64,000 bases of DNA from Patescibacteria group bacterium (GTDB lineage: Bacteria; Patescibacteriota; Microgenomatia; UBA8517): contig DASZQR010000010.1 in NCBI GenBank assembly GCA_035549555.1, positions 682,001 through 746,000 of the forward strand, read 5' to 3'. The notes beneath the pieces were generated by a model. It was not told where the DNA came from, searched no databases, and saw only the letters and a list, made by a program, of their open reading frames with translations. Each line of letters opens with the position of its first letter. Within the stretch, counting starts at the first letter, position 1. Positions 58,226 to 64,000 of the stretch are shown one piece after another. Position numbers and translations under genes: made by a program.

Positions 58226-59132
58226 ATTTTTTTATAAAATCATTAAAAACATTTTTATCTAATTTTTCGCCAATGAAAACTAGATAATCTTTTTCTGGTT
58301 TTGCTTTTAATTTCACATAATTTATCTTTTTTGGTGTTGCTTGAATTTCATAATTTAATTTATTTTTCGTCTCAAAAGTTCCTTTAACTCTTTTTAAATT
58401 TATTTTCTTATCATATATTTGCTTAATAAATAAATTTATACTTGCAATTTCAATATTTTTATTTGGATTTACAACAATATAATCAATATTTTTTGTATGA
58501 TCTTCATTTAATATTTTTGTTAGCTCTGCAAGATGTTTAAGAAGTTTATCGCTTGATTTTGATTCATCTCTCTCCGCAATTTTTTGAGGATTTATTTCTA
58601 CTTTTGAATTAATTGATATTATAAATTTCTTCATTTTTCTTACAACTTGAGCATCAACTAAATCAATTTTTGATAATATGACTATATCAGCGAGTTCTAT
58701 ATCTAATTTTTTATTTTTCTTTAAATAATCTATTGAATTTTCAAGAGAGTCGATAACAAGAATATTTCTACTTAAATAAAAATTATCATCAAATTCGCTA
58801 TTAAGCATAAACTGTTGAATAAGTTTTACAGAGCTTGCTACACCAGTTGTTTCAATTATCAAAGATTTAACATTTTCTAATTTTGCTATCTTATCAAAAG
58901 CATCGAAAAGTTCACGTCCTGATGAACAACAAATACATCCTCCAGCAATTCCGTAAATATCAATATCACATGTATCTTTTAAACTTGCTTCGTCTATATT
59001 TATATTCGCAAACTCATTCTCAATAACAACTGAATTTTTAAAATCATCTGTTTTTAACATTCCTTTTATGAAGGTAGTTTTACCGCTTCCTAAAGATCCG
59101 TGTATTAAATATGTTGGTATTTTGTGTGTCAT
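58218..59132 (-). CDS. COG0523-family (CobW/ZNG1-like) metal-chaperone GTPase
   Basis: The 304-residue protein has P-loop HGSLGSGKTT, Walker B-like IETTGVASS, the hallmark metal motif GGCICCSSG (CxCC type), and a NKxD-like SKIDLVD for guanine. A C-terminal beta domain (~225-300) closes it. ZNG1/ZigA/YciC-type members deliver zinc to client enzymes when zinc is scarce, and Zur-controlled examples are the rule. It overlaps the nicotianamine-synthase gene by 4 nt and the coiled-coil gene by 8 nt. Confidence 0.92.
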   Translation of the reverse strand: MTHKIPTYLIHGSLGSGKTTFIKGMLKTDDFKNSVVIENEFANINIDEASLKDTCDIDIYGIAGGCICCSSGRELFDAFDKIAKLENVKSLIIETTGVASSVKLIQQFMLNSEFDDNFYLSRNILVIDSLENSIDYLKKNKKLDIELADIVILSKIDLVDAQVVRKMKKFIISINSKVEINPQKIAERDESKSSDKLLKHLAELTKILNEDHTKNIDYIVVNPNKNIEIASINLFIKQIYDKKINLKRVKGTFETKNKLNYEIQATPKKINYVKLKAKPEKDYLVFIGEKLDKNVFNDFIKKYE

Positions 59133-59857
59133 ATGTTTTGAAAAATAACAAAAGAATTAACAATGTCGTTCATAGGTTTTACCTCCATTACTGGCTTAAA
59201 TATCTTGAAAGAATGTTTAGATAAAGGTTTATACAAAATCCGTCTTGCCCCCCACGAAGATCTTGCAAGTATGTGAGTATTTTTCAAAGTTTGTTTTTTA
59301 ATTTTTTCCAAAATTTTATCTTTTATATTTGAATTAATACCAGCCAGTGCTGCCACAAAAATAGCATTAAAATTTTTATAACCCTCAAAATCTAATGCAT
59401 CCACCTGGATAACTTTAATTTTATTTTGTAATTTAAGTTCTTTTATTAAACTGCTTGAAAGATCAACTGCCTCTTTTTCTTTTTCCAATATTGTAACTTT
59501 TTGCCTGTAGATCTTTGCAAGCATTATTGCGGTCATTGGTAATGGCCCTCCACCAACAAAAAGTATTTTATGTTTCTTGTGAACACTACAACTTTTTAAA
59601 CTAAACCACTCCAGTTTGGTAAGTTTTAAGTAATTTTCAAAATAGGGGAATTTGTAAATATTTTTTTGAGACCAATATTTTTCTAGTTCGTATTCTGCGC
59701 TACTGCAAACTTTTTGTAAATTTTCAATTTGCTTTTTGTTTAAATTATTTTTTTCCTCTTTTAATGTATTTTCAACAAGGGTACTAAAAAGTCTATTAAC
59801 TTTTTCGCTTGGTAAGTAGTTATCTAAATTAGTTATTTCGTTATACAATTTTTGCAT
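59129..59857 (-). CDS. nicotianamine-synthase-like enzyme
   Basis: The 242-residue protein has a helical N-terminal domain (~1-85) and a Rossmann-type C-domain. LFVGGGPLPMTAIMLAK forms the SAM loop, and FNAIFVAALAGINS, ILARSSWGARRILYKPL and MNDIVNSFVIFQ match the nicotianamine-synthase family (plants, archaeal NAS, bacterial CntL). These enzymes join aminobutyrate units from S-adenosylmethionine to make metal-chelating nicotianamine or opine precursors. No opine dehydrogenase (CntM) is adjacent, so a nicotianamine-type product is the simplest guess. It overlaps the Fur gene by 25 nt. Confidence 0.88.
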   Translation of the reverse strand: MQKLYNEITNLDNYLPSEKVNRLFSTLVENTLKEEKNNLNKKQIENLQKVCSSAEYELEKYWSQKNIYKFPYFENYLKLTKLEWFSLKSCSVHKKHKILFVGGGPLPMTAIMLAKIYRQKVTILEKEKEAVDLSSSLIKELKLQNKIKVIQVDALDFEGYKNFNAIFVAALAGINSNIKDKILEKIKKQTLKNTHILARSSWGARRILYKPLSKHSFKIFKPVMEVKPMNDIVNSFVIFQNI

Positions 59858-60180
59858 TTTCCAAAAAACTCTAAACTATGACTCTCAATTAAAAAATTTT
59901 TATTTGTAATACTTTTTATTAATTTCTTCTCGTCAACTTTGACATCCTCAATCTTGCCGCAAGTTTTACAAATTAAATGATGATGATGTCCGTGATCTTT
60001 CCATTCATATCTTTTTTTTCCATCTCCAAATTCAATTTCTGTTATAAGCCCGTCTTTTATAAAAGATGTAAGTTCTCGATAAATTGTAGTTTTATTTGCA
60101 TCAATTTCTTCCAAGATCTCTGGAACAGAAATAGGAGATTTAGATTTCGCAAGTAATTTTTGTAATTTCGTTTTTATCAT
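59833..60180 (-). CDS. Fur-family metalloregulator (Zur-like)
   Basis: The 115-residue protein has a winged helix (SVPEILEEIDANKTTIYRELTSF), a His cluster KDHGHHHHLICKTCGKIEDV and a C-terminal pair FFGKCKNC. The two CxxC pairs form the structural zinc site, and the HHHH segment is the sensory-site part. The N-terminus is shorter than in Fur. The neighbours (NAS, COG0523, ZIP) indicate zinc sensing. It is the first gene of the operon and likely autoregulated through the palindrome next to its start. Confidence 0.9.
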   Translation of the reverse strand: MIKTKLQKLLAKSKSPISVPEILEEIDANKTTIYRELTSFIKDGLITEIEFGDGKKRYEWKDHGHHHHLICKTCGKIEDVKVDEKKLIKSITNKNFLIESHSLEFFGKCKNCITK

Positions 60181-60186
60181 TCATGT

Positions 60187-60192
60187 ATTATA
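60187..60192 (-). promoter_or_regulatory. -10 box (TATAAT) of the Zur-type operon
   Basis: TATAAT on the minus strand ends 6 nt before the ATG at 60180, and two of its bases overlap the palindrome. A repressor bound there would block the promoter. Confidence 0.55.
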
Positions 60193-60209
60193 TGCAACCA
60201 AGTTGCATA
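60191..60209. promoter_or_regulatory. palindromic operator candidate (Zur-type box) between NAS operon and ZIP gene
   Basis: TATGCAAC-CAA-GTTGCATA is a perfect 8-3-8 inverted repeat. It overlaps the minus-strand -10 and lies where the -35 of the ZIP gene promoter (TAAAAT at 60222-60227) would be. The position suits a single repressor site for both divergent units. The consensus is inferred from this one site. Confidence 0.65.
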
Positions 60210-60221
60210 AGTCAAATTGTG

Positions 60222-60227
60222 TTAAAA
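60222..60227 (+). promoter_or_regulatory. -10 box (TAAAAT) of the ZIP gene
   Basis: TAAAAT ends 7 nt before the ATG at 60235. The palindrome lies 12 nt upstream of this box. Confidence 0.5.
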
Positions 60228-60234
60228 TTAAAAA

Positions 60235-60957
60235 ATGGCAATATTCTTTACAATCTGTACTTTCTTCTCGACCCTTATAGGTGGGCTTGTGGGTCTAAAG
60301 TACAAAGATAAACTACATCTCATCTTGGGGTTTACGGCTGGAGTGCTTGTGGCAGTTGTTGCTTTTGATATTTTTCCAGAAATTTTTGAATTAGTTGAAA
60401 AAACCAAAGTTGAATCAGTTTATCCAATGATAGCTCTTGTTTTTGGTTTTCTGCTTTTCCATGTATTCGAAAAAACAATTCTTATTCATCACGAAGAAGA
60501 AGACGCATACGGTTCCCATCACCATCCGCAAGTGGGTATTGCATCAGCCATTGCTTTATCAGGTCATTCTTTTATGGACGGAGTTGGAATTGGTTTGGGT
60601 TTTCAAGTAAGCCCTGCAATTGGAGTACTCGTTGCAATTGCGGTAATTGCTCATGATTTCTCAGATGGACTAAACACTGTAACCTTAGTTCTAGTCAATA
60701 AAAATAAAGACAAACAGGCTCTTTATTTATTATTATTAGATGCGATTACGCCAGTTATTGGTGTAATTTCAACATTATTTTTTAAAGTTCCAGATAGTTT
60801 TCTTGTTTTATATTTAGGTTTTTTTGCGGGGTTTTTGCTTTATATTGGATCTTCTGATATCTTACCAGAAGCTCATAGAGAGCATTCTTCTTATTTAACC
60901 ATTCTTATGACCCTTATTGGAGTTGCATTTATTTTTCTAATAACTAGAATAGTCTAA
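60235..60957 (+). CDS. ZIP-family metal transporter
   Basis: The 240-residue protein has about eight helices with the ZIP metal motifs: a His-rich loop HHEEEDAYGSHHHPQ, then SGHSFMDGVGIGLGFQ and AHDFSDGLNTVTL (the metal-binding helix pair) and LPEAHRE. ZIP proteins import zinc or iron. Divergent from the Zur-type operon with a shared operator, it is probably the zinc importer of the locus. Confidence 0.92.
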   Translation: MAIFFTICTFFSTLIGGLVGLKYKDKLHLILGFTAGVLVAVVAFDIFPEIFELVEKTKVESVYPMIALVFGFLLFHVFEKTILIHHEEEDAYGSHHHPQVGIASAIALSGHSFMDGVGIGLGFQVSPAIGVLVAIAVIAHDFSDGLNTVTLVLVNKNKDKQALYLLLLDAITPVIGVISTLFFKVPDSFLVLYLGFFAGFLLYIGSSDILPEAHREHSSYLTILMTLIGVAFIFLITRIV

Positions 60958-60963
60958 AGAGAA

Positions 60964-61623
60964 ATGATTTTTGTAAATTACAAAACATATGAAGAGTCTT
61001 CAGGAGACAACGCTCTTTCTTTAACAAAAATAATCGAAGAAGTAAGTAAAGAATCTCAGATAAAAATCATTCCAGTTGTTCAAGCTCTTGATTTGAAAGA
61101 AATAGTTTCTGAAAGTAATTTAGAAATTTGGGCTCAAAAAGTTGATCCAGTTGATTTTGGTGCTCACACAGGAAGTATTCTGCCAAAAGAAGTTCGCGAA
61201 GCGGGTGCATATGGAACTTTTTTAAATCATTCAGAAAATAAAATTTCAGATTTTAATGTATTAACAAACACTGTTAAAGTCTGTAAAGAAGTTGGTTTAA
61301 AAACTTTAGTATTTGCGGCAGATCTGGAAGAACTAAAAAGGAACCTCGATATATCTCCAGATTTTATTTCTTACGAGCCTCCTGAGTTGGTTGGAAGCAC
61401 TGATACTTCTGTTAGTCAGGCAAAGCCAGAAGTTATAAAAGATGCCGTCGCGCTGGCAAAAGATGCTGGCATTCCTCTAATAATTGGAGCAGGAGTAAAA
61501 AGCGAAGAAGATATGAGAATTGGTTTACAATTAGGCGCTGCAGGTTTTGCAATCGCAAGCAGCATTGTAAAAGCCGAAGACCCAAAAAAAGAATTACTCC
61601 AATTGGTAGAAGGCTACAAATGA
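60964..61623 (+). CDS. tpiA: triosephosphate isomerase, archaeal type
   Basis: The 219-residue protein is shorter than bacterial TIM (~250) and follows the archaeal pattern: FVNYKTYEES, VDFGAHTGSILPKEVREAGAYGTFLNHSE (catalytic His), SYEPPELVGSTDTSVSQA (catalytic Glu in YEPPE) and IIGAGVKSEEDMRIGLQLGAAGFAIASS. It interconverts dihydroxyacetone phosphate and glyceraldehyde 3-phosphate. Its stop overlaps the ATG of a 44-codon gene (ATGA). Confidence 0.93.
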   Translation: MIFVNYKTYEESSGDNALSLTKIIEEVSKESQIKIIPVVQALDLKEIVSESNLEIWAQKVDPVDFGAHTGSILPKEVREAGAYGTFLNHSENKISDFNVLTNTVKVCKEVGLKTLVFAADLEELKRNLDISPDFISYEPPELVGSTDTSVSQAKPEVIKDAVALAKDAGIPLIIGAGVKSEEDMRIGLQLGAAGFAIASSIVKAEDPKKELLQLVEGYK

Positions 61624-61754
61624 ACGAAAATTCAATAAAAGGTGTCAACTGGAGTCGAATTGAGTTTAGTAGTGGAACTGCGGTTCGAGTTTTGGGTTTC
61701 CTGGAAATTTTAATACCTGGTTCTATTTTATGTTTAATGATTATTGGAAAATGA
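61620..61754 (+). CDS. 44-residue one-helix microprotein coupled to tpiA and rpiB
   Basis: The frame MNENSIKGVNWSRIEF...LCLMIIGK lies exactly between two ATGA overlaps: its ATG overlaps the tpiA stop, and its TGA overlaps the rpiB ATG. The second half is hydrophobic (about residues 22-43), with one Cys. Coupling at both ends argues strongly that it is translated. Role unknown. Confidence 0.6.
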   Translation: MNENSIKGVNWSRIEFSSGTAVRVLGFLEILIPGSILCLMIIGK

Positions 61755-62203
61755 AAATATATCTTGGATCAGACCATAGAGGTTTCGCTTTAAAAAATAA
61801 AATAGCAACATGGCTTGAAAGTTGGAATTACGAATTTGAAGATTTAGGTCCGGATAAATTAAATCCGGATGATGATTACACAACTTATGCTTCATCAGTT
61901 GCCAAAAAAGTAAGCGAAGAAAAAAATTGTCTAGGTATTCTTCTTTGTGGCAGTGGAGTAGGGGTAGACATCACTGCAAACAAATTTCATGGAATTAGAG
62001 CTGGAATTGGTAAAACACAAGATCAGGTAAAGGCAGCGAAAAATGACGACAATATAAATATTTTAGTTCTTGCAAGCGACTTTACGACAGACGAAGAGGC
62101 ACAAAACATGCTTAAAGTTTTTTTAGAAACAAAATTTGATAATTTACCTCGTCACGAAAGAAGGCTGGAAGAAATCAAGAATATAGAAGATAATAAATCA
62201 TGA
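61751..62203 (+). CDS. rpiB: ribose-5-phosphate isomerase B
   Basis: The product has 150 residues from MKIYLGSDHR; the longer frame starts inside the microprotein. Typical RpiB/LacAB: SDHRGFALKNKI, LLCGSGVGVDITANKFHGIRAGIG (catalytic Cys in CGSG), HERRLEEI. It interconverts ribose 5-phosphate and ribulose 5-phosphate. It overlaps the next gene by ATGA. Confidence 0.94.
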   Translation: MKIYLGSDHRGFALKNKIATWLESWNYEFEDLGPDKLNPDDDYTTYASSVAKKVSEEKNCLGILLCGSGVGVDITANKFHGIRAGIGKTQDQVKAAKNDDNINILVLASDFTTDEEAQNMLKVFLETKFDNLPRHERRLEEIKNIEDNKS

Positions 62204-63153
62204 TCTCTCTTCCCAAGCTTTCTGATTTTAATTTAACAGGCAAACGCGTAATTGTTCGCGCTGATTTGGATATTTCCCCGGAAGATATAAATAATATTCG
62301 TTTAACTTCGCTTTCTCAAACTCTCGATTATCTAAAAAATCAAAATGCATTAATTACAATTATTGGACATCGCGGCCGCCCACAAGGGCTTGATGAAAGC
62401 TTAAGTCTAAAGCCTTTTGAACAATATTTTAAAAAATGGGAAGCAAGAGTTTTGGAAAATCTTCGTTTTGACGAAAGAGAAGAAAAAAATGACGAAAGCT
62501 TTGCCAAAGAATTGTCAGCAGGTCAGGATTTTTATGTTAATGAAGCTTTTGGCGTAAGCCACCGCGAACACGCATCAATTGTCGGTTTACCGAAATTACT
62601 TCCTCATGCAGCAGGCTTTAGGTTTGTTTCTGAAATAGAAAATCTTTCCAAAGTTTTAGAAAACCCGCAAAGACCATTAATTTTTATCATTAGCGGATTA
62701 AAAGACGACAAGCTTTCATATATGGAAAGTTTTTTAAAATTATCAGATAAAATTTTAATTGGAGGAAGAATGCCGGATTATATTCACGATGACAGTCCTC
62801 TTCGACATAATGAGAAAGTTGTTGTTGCCGACTTATTACCAGACAAAGAAGATATCACTATTCATTCAATTGAAAAGTTTGAAACTGAAATAATAAAATC
62901 TAAAACAATAGTTGTAAGTGGCCCAATTGGAAAATTTGAAGAAGAAGGCCACAGGCAGGGGACTTCCCGAGTTTTCTTTAATGTTACAAATAGTAATTCA
63001 TTTAAAATTGCAGGAGGGGGGGATACAGAAACTGCAATTAATTTACTTAATCTAAAAGATAAATTTAATTGGATAAGTGTCGGCGGAGGAGCAATGCTAG
63101 AGTTTCTTGCCAAAGGCACTCTCCCTGGAATTGTTTCCCTTCTTGAAAAATAA
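62200..63153 (+). CDS. phosphoglycerate kinase-like protein, shortened
   Basis: The 317-residue protein is about 75-90 residues shorter than normal PGK. Recognisable blocks are KRVIVRADLDIS (the RxDxNxP site, with Asn changed to Asp), GHRGRP (HLGRP), LENLRFDERE, YVNEAFGVSHREHAS (Asp to Glu), SGPIGKFEEEGHRQGT and the ATP loop AGGGDTETAIN...VGGGAMLEFLAKGTLPG. The missing part lies in the N-domain middle. It may be a reduced PGK of CPR type or a related kinase. The ATGA overlap with rpiB ties it to the glycolytic/pentose set. Confidence 0.8.
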   Translation: MISLPKLSDFNLTGKRVIVRADLDISPEDINNIRLTSLSQTLDYLKNQNALITIIGHRGRPQGLDESLSLKPFEQYFKKWEARVLENLRFDEREEKNDESFAKELSAGQDFYVNEAFGVSHREHASIVGLPKLLPHAAGFRFVSEIENLSKVLENPQRPLIFIISGLKDDKLSYMESFLKLSDKILIGGRMPDYIHDDSPLRHNEKVVVADLLPDKEDITIHSIEKFETEIIKSKTIVVSGPIGKFEEEGHRQGTSRVFFNVTNSNSFKIAGGGDTETAINLLNLKDKFNWISVGGGAMLEFLAKGTLPGIVSLLEK

Positions 63154-63156
63154 CTT

Positions 63157-63729
63157 ATGCCAAAGCGTTTTATAAATCCATCATTAGCTGACGTTACTGA
63201 AGATATCGCAGGCGCTGTTCCCTTAGAAATTATTCAGAAATGGATTACAAGTAATAAAACAAAAAAACTTCACGAAGATATTTTAAAAAATTATTTAGTT
63301 GAAGGAACCGTCGTTGCATCAGACTCCGCGGGCCTTAGTAAATTAAGTGAAGAATTAGATTTATTGGAAGTTATGAAAATAGTAAGTCATCCTAAAGATT
63401 TAGTTTATAAATACGGCAGCGAAATTGGAGGAGTTGGAATTGGAATATGGGCAGCAGACAATACAGAAATGTTTTATCCAAAATCTGTTTCGCCTAAATT
63501 AATTTATGAGAAAATGCAACAAGTCCAAAAAGAATTAGAAAATTTCTCACTTCACATCGGCATGGCGATTCACTACGGAAAATTTATTAAAATCGGTGGA
63601 GGTTTATTTGGTGATGAAGCAGATTTTGTTGAAGATTTGGCGGAAAATCATACTGAAGGAGGAGAAATAAAATTAACTAAATCCTTTTCTAAATTACTAA
63701 ATGACAAACATATATCCAATACCATTTAA
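63157..63729 (+). CDS. nucleotide-cyclase-like protein
   Basis: The 190-residue protein has TVVASDSAGLSKLSEEL, HIGMAIHYGKFIKIGGGLFGDEADFVEDLAEN and a final GGEIKLTKSF. This matches the class III cyclase homology domain (ferredoxin-like core with G-x-H-x-G and an E-x-L-A-E helix). The first metal Asp appears present (SDSAGLS), but the second metal and base-recognition residues are unclear. It starts 4 nt after the PGK-like gene, so it is an operon member. It may be a sensor or an inactive relative. Confidence 0.55.
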   Translation: MPKRFINPSLADVTEDIAGAVPLEIIQKWITSNKTKKLHEDILKNYLVEGTVVASDSAGLSKLSEELDLLEVMKIVSHPKDLVYKYGSEIGGVGIGIWAADNTEMFYPKSVSPKLIYEKMQQVQKELENFSLHIGMAIHYGKFIKIGGGLFGDEADFVEDLAENHTEGGEIKLTKSFSKLLNDKHISNTI

Positions 63730-64000
63730 CAAAGACTTTTACGACGATTTGACTAAAAATTTATCAGATAAAAAAGTTTATGATGCAGTCTATAAAAAAT
63801 ATTCTTTTACAAAAACAGTTATTTTAGTCAAAATCCTTCACCCAAAAAGAAAATTTTTATTAGATGAATTAAGCGATTGGTTGCTTGCAAATTCATTAAT
63901 TGAAAAATTATTAGAATTTCATGAAGTCCAAAAAATTAAATCAAACGGAAGTTTAGGGATTTTTGTTACAGATAAAAATGAAGTAGCAATTAATTTTGCC
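63701..64000 (+). CDS. uncharacterised protein, 3' end cut by window edge
   Basis: An ATG at 63701 opens a frame of 100 codons to the right edge without a stop, overlapping the cyclase-like gene by 29 nt. It begins MTNIYPIPFNKDFYDD and is helical and Lys/Leu-rich, without membrane segments. The family cannot be named from this part. Confidence 0.6.
   Translation, partial: MTNIYPIPFNKDFYDDLTKNLSDKKVYDAVYKKYSFTKTVILVKILHPKRKFLLDELSDWLLANSLIEKLLEFHEVQKIKSNGSLGIFVTDKNEVAINFA

Noticed and set aside
59129-59857. Generic class I methyltransferase for the NAS-like gene
   Set aside because: The helical N-domain, GGGPLPMTAI loop, AALAG, SSWGARRILY and IVNSFVIF follow the nicotianamine-synthase order, which generic methyltransferases lack.
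1-64000. Alternative genetic code with UGA read as glycine
   Set aside because: TGA ends many well-recognised genes (for example 31753-31755 and 61621-61623), and Trp is TGG, so the code is standard.

Overview
The window reads as a piece of a small-genome, strongly AT-rich bacterium of the Candidate Phyla Radiation (Patescibacteria), most likely a Microgenomates-type lineage. This placement is inferred from gene content, not from a ribosomal marker. The support is: an operon of T4SS_pilin-like two-helix proteins, many tiny membrane proteins, tightly packed genes with 1-30 nt overlaps, an archaeal-type triosephosphate isomerase beside a shortened phosphoglycerate kinase, and a CxxC-x17-CxxC RGG protein. 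TGA is used as a stop and TGG as Trp, so the code is standard and not the UGA-Gly code of Gracilibacteria/SR1. Many genes start 6-10 nt after a TATAAT-like box, often with an upstream TG, which implies widespread leaderless transcription.

Layout. 1-8570 (minus): a cell-surface secretion/pilus operon with a VirB6/TrbL-like multi-pass protein (cut by the left edge), a small anchored protein, a very large secreted protein with a C-terminal lytic-transglycosylase-like domain, and eight paralogous T4SS_pilin-like proteins. 8636-13156 (plus): a SpoIID-like wall protein, a PH-domain membrane protein, a small membrane protein, and a large protein with a phosphatase-like N-terminus and a propeller-like C-terminus. 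13158-14677: tmRNA and smpB (minus), then a ComF-like gene (plus). 15265-16888: four serine tRNAs that together read all six serine codons, plus tRNA-Arg. 16898-19992: a small HTH protein, dnaG and rpoD. 20022: tRNA-Asn.

20082-24148 (minus) is a mobile module. A large serine recombinase ends inside tRNA-Asn and is followed by phage-type small proteins (SpoVG-like, DUF5659-like, DUF5681-like, SHOCT). 24175-27333 (plus) holds an XRE regulator and a three-gene operon headed by an OLD-family ATPase/TOPRIM nuclease, a candidate defence operon. 27380-32728 is further accessory DNA: a SET methyltransferase, an HD nucleotidase, a Ppx/GppA-like protein fused to a nucleoside-deoxyribosyltransferase-like domain, an AAG-type DNA glycosylase and a methyltransferase-like protein.

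32909-56429 is mixed housekeeping and envelope content: DEAD-box helicase, ABC exporters, PLD-like protein, acyltransferase, O6-alkylguanine transferase, GH26-like Tat substrate, endonuclease V, DsbB/DsbA pair, Nudix proteins, PMT-type glycosyltransferase, LUD protein, stomatin-like protein, GT2, RskA-like protein. It continues with YibE/F at 56426-57514.

57551-60957 is the most striking block, a metal-homeostasis locus. A Fur/Zur-type repressor, a nicotianamine-synthase-like enzyme, a COG0523 (CobW-like) GTPase and an unknown coiled-coil protein overlap in one minus-strand operon, divergent from a ZIP transporter. The two units share a perfect 8-3-8 palindrome between their starts. A 46-residue cysteine-rich, metallothionein-like protein lies at the far end. 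60964-64000 is a coupled sugar-phosphate operon: archaeal-type TIM, a 44-residue membrane microprotein, RpiB, short PGK, a nucleotide-cyclase-like protein, and an unknown protein cut by the right edge. No gene-free stretch exceeds about 300 nt.
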